Shown here piece after piece: positions 63,003 to 64,000 of a stretch of 64,000 bases of DNA. Made by a program: the position numbers and the translations under genes. Every line of letters begins with the position of its first letter. The stretch's first letter is position 1. Below the pieces are notes generated by a model. The model saw only the letters and a list, made by a program, of their open reading frames with translations. It did no database searches and had not been told where the DNA came from. Origin of the DNA: Bacteroidota bacterium (GTDB lineage: Bacteria; Bacteroidota; Bacteroidia; Chitinophagales; Chitinophagaceae); the NCBI GenBank assembly GCA_016868585.1, contig VGGR01000002.1:246662-310661 (forward strand). The letters run 5' to 3'.

Positions 63003-64000
63003 TTGAAACTGCTTTCTAATAATAGAATCATTTTTTATTTTATGCGGTGCGCTATTTGTTTGGCGCAATTGAGCGCTGATGCCCAAACGAACGCGCAAAT
63101 AAATGCAAAAACAAGCCTTGGCGCTAAGCCCAATATTATTCATATTATTATTGATGACATTGGCTACGATGATTTTTCTAGTTACGGATCTTTGTATTAT
63201 AAAACACCGCATATAGATGCGCTTGCAAAAGAAGGCACCATCTTAACTAATTTTTACGCACCACATGGTACTTGCACACCTACGCGCGCAGCCATTATGA
63301 CCGGCAGGTATAGCCCACGTGTAAATGATAGAACCGGATTGGGTGTTTTATTTCCGACCGATACCAACGGACTTGATAGCAGTAAGGAAATTACGTTTAC
63401 AAAACAGCTACAAAAAGTTGGATACGCAACGGCGCTTGTGGGTAAATGGCATTTAGGTCACTTACCAAAATTTTTACCACCCGCGCATGGCTTTGATCGC
63501 TATGTGGGTATCCCTTACCCCAACGACCATGGCCCTGAAAGGCTTGGTAATACAGGATCTAGAGGCTATCCGCCCATTCCGCTGGTGCGAGGTAGTGAAA
63601 AAGTCAAAGATTTAAATAATAACGAACTCGCAGAAATTCCTGCTCAGTTTATTAGAGAAGCTTGTGCGTTTATCAAAGAAAAAGCGGATAGCAAACAACC
63701 CTTTTATTTGCAGTATTCCAATATTGAAACACATACACCTTATTTTATTCCAAAAGGCTTTGATGGGCGTTCTAACTATGGTGCCTATGGTGATGCGGTA
63801 GCCTACATTGATTATACCGTGGGCGTTTTAATGGGTTATCTCAAACAAGTTGGTCTCGAAAAAAATACACTCATAATTATTCATTCTGATAACGGCCCAT
63901 TAGTGGAAAAATATCCTGAACTAGAAGATAGCTACGGAAAATTTGGATCAGTAGACACCAGTTTGCAACATGTGTTGCGCGATGGAAAATACCAACAACG
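63003..64000 (+). CDS. Type I sulfatase, exported, cut by the window end
   Basis: The first 332 codons of a second sulfatase. Motifs: IIHIIIDDIGYDDFSSYG (metal), APHGTCTPTRAAIMTGRYSP (CxPxR as C-T-P-T-R), ALVGKWHLGH and IIHSDNGPL. The upstream stop of the previous gene is at 62995. TTG 63003 is given as start because it yields a signal peptide-like sequence (LKLLSNNRIIFYFMRCAICL then SADAQ); the ATG at 63042 would remove most of it. The gene continues beyond 64000. It appears to be co-transcribed with the first sulfatase; substrate specificity cannot be read here. Confidence 0.88.
   Translation, partial: MKLLSNNRIIFYFMRCAICLAQLSADAQTNAQINAKTSLGAKPNIIHIIIDDIGYDDFSSYGSLYYKTPHIDALAKEGTILTNFYAPHGTCTPTRAAIMTGRYSPRVNDRTGLGVLFPTDTNGLDSSKEITFTKQLQKVGYATALVGKWHLGHLPKFLPPAHGFDRYVGIPYPNDHGPERLGNTGSRGYPPIPLVRGSEKVKDLNNNELAEIPAQFIREACAFIKEKADSKQPFYLQYSNIETHTPYFIPKGFDGRSNYGAYGDAVAYIDYTVGVLMGYLKQVGLEKNTLIIIHSDNGPLVEKYPELEDSYGKFGSVDTSLQHVLRDGKYQQ

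Overview
The window reads as chromosomal DNA of a member of the Bacteroidota, most likely family Chitinophagaceae (genus not determinable by eye). Grounds: SecD and SecF are fused in one 1031-residue protein; NusB is the long (about 310 aa) Bacteroidota form; the DUF4295 gene sits between rpmG and ftsY; bacillithiol genes bshB1 and bshC are present; and many genes are preceded by the Bacteroidota promoter element TAnnTTTG rather than by Shine-Dalgarno sequences. No tRNA, rRNA, CRISPR array, intact insertion sequence or prophage was seen. Coding density is high and several convergent genes share their stop codons.

Layout. 1-3206: groES-groEL (minus, groEL cut by the window edge), then nusB-DUF1573 lipoprotein-yajC-coaE. 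3178-8019: aminotransferase, secDF, bidirectional terminator, A-type Fe-S carrier. 8079-13733: small membrane protein, a catalytic-only methylmalonyl-CoA mutase-type protein, glnS, YggS-type PLP protein, acyl-CoA dehydrogenase. 13867-18792: ccmE-ccmF-DUF4294-bshB1-membrane protein. 18793-19333: non-coding gap with decayed coding sequence. 19334-25392: TonB-like protein and folC; an ABC-ATPase pseudogene; fbp, a YafK-type L,D-transpeptidase fused to a TonB C-terminal domain, and hppD. 25437-32681: purK, a three-gene RND efflux operon, purE. 32678-40289: bshC and a split trans-4-hydroxy-L-proline catabolic cluster (epimerase, D-hydroxyproline dehydrogenase, semialdehyde dehydrogenase, deaminase) enclosing a sterol-desaturase/AGMO-like gene. 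40329-43328: rpmB-rpmG-DUF4295, terminator, ftsY-rimO. 43516-45841: lpdA and glutaminyl cyclase. 45835-52059: four overlapping minus-strand genes (TPR protein, plug-less outer-membrane barrel, HU-CCDC81-like protein, methyltransferase). 52197-55726: doxX, a degenerate M50 protein, cinA, an E2 acyltransferase. 55723-60902: S9 peptidase, EamA permease, polyprenol-phosphate glycosyltransferase, DnaQ-like exonuclease. 61011-64000: a 41-residue lipoprotein, a deleted Gfo/Idh/MocA oxidoreductase remnant, and two sulfatases, the second cut by the window end.

Most of this is core metabolism and housekeeping. The hydroxyproline genes form a full route from trans-4-hydroxy-L-proline to 2-oxoglutarate. 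bshB1 and bshC give two of the three bacillithiol steps. lpdA (E3) and the E2 gene belong to 2-oxoacid dehydrogenase complexes, though they lie about 9.5 kb apart. No wholly new multi-gene system could be demonstrated. The best leads are the L,D-transpeptidase/TonB fusion, the apparent M50 pseudoprotease next to doxX and cinA, the Cys-type CcmE, the B12-domain-less mutase, the TPR/barrel/HU-like/methyltransferase block, and three decaying genes (18793-19202, 21520-21975, 61133-61384).
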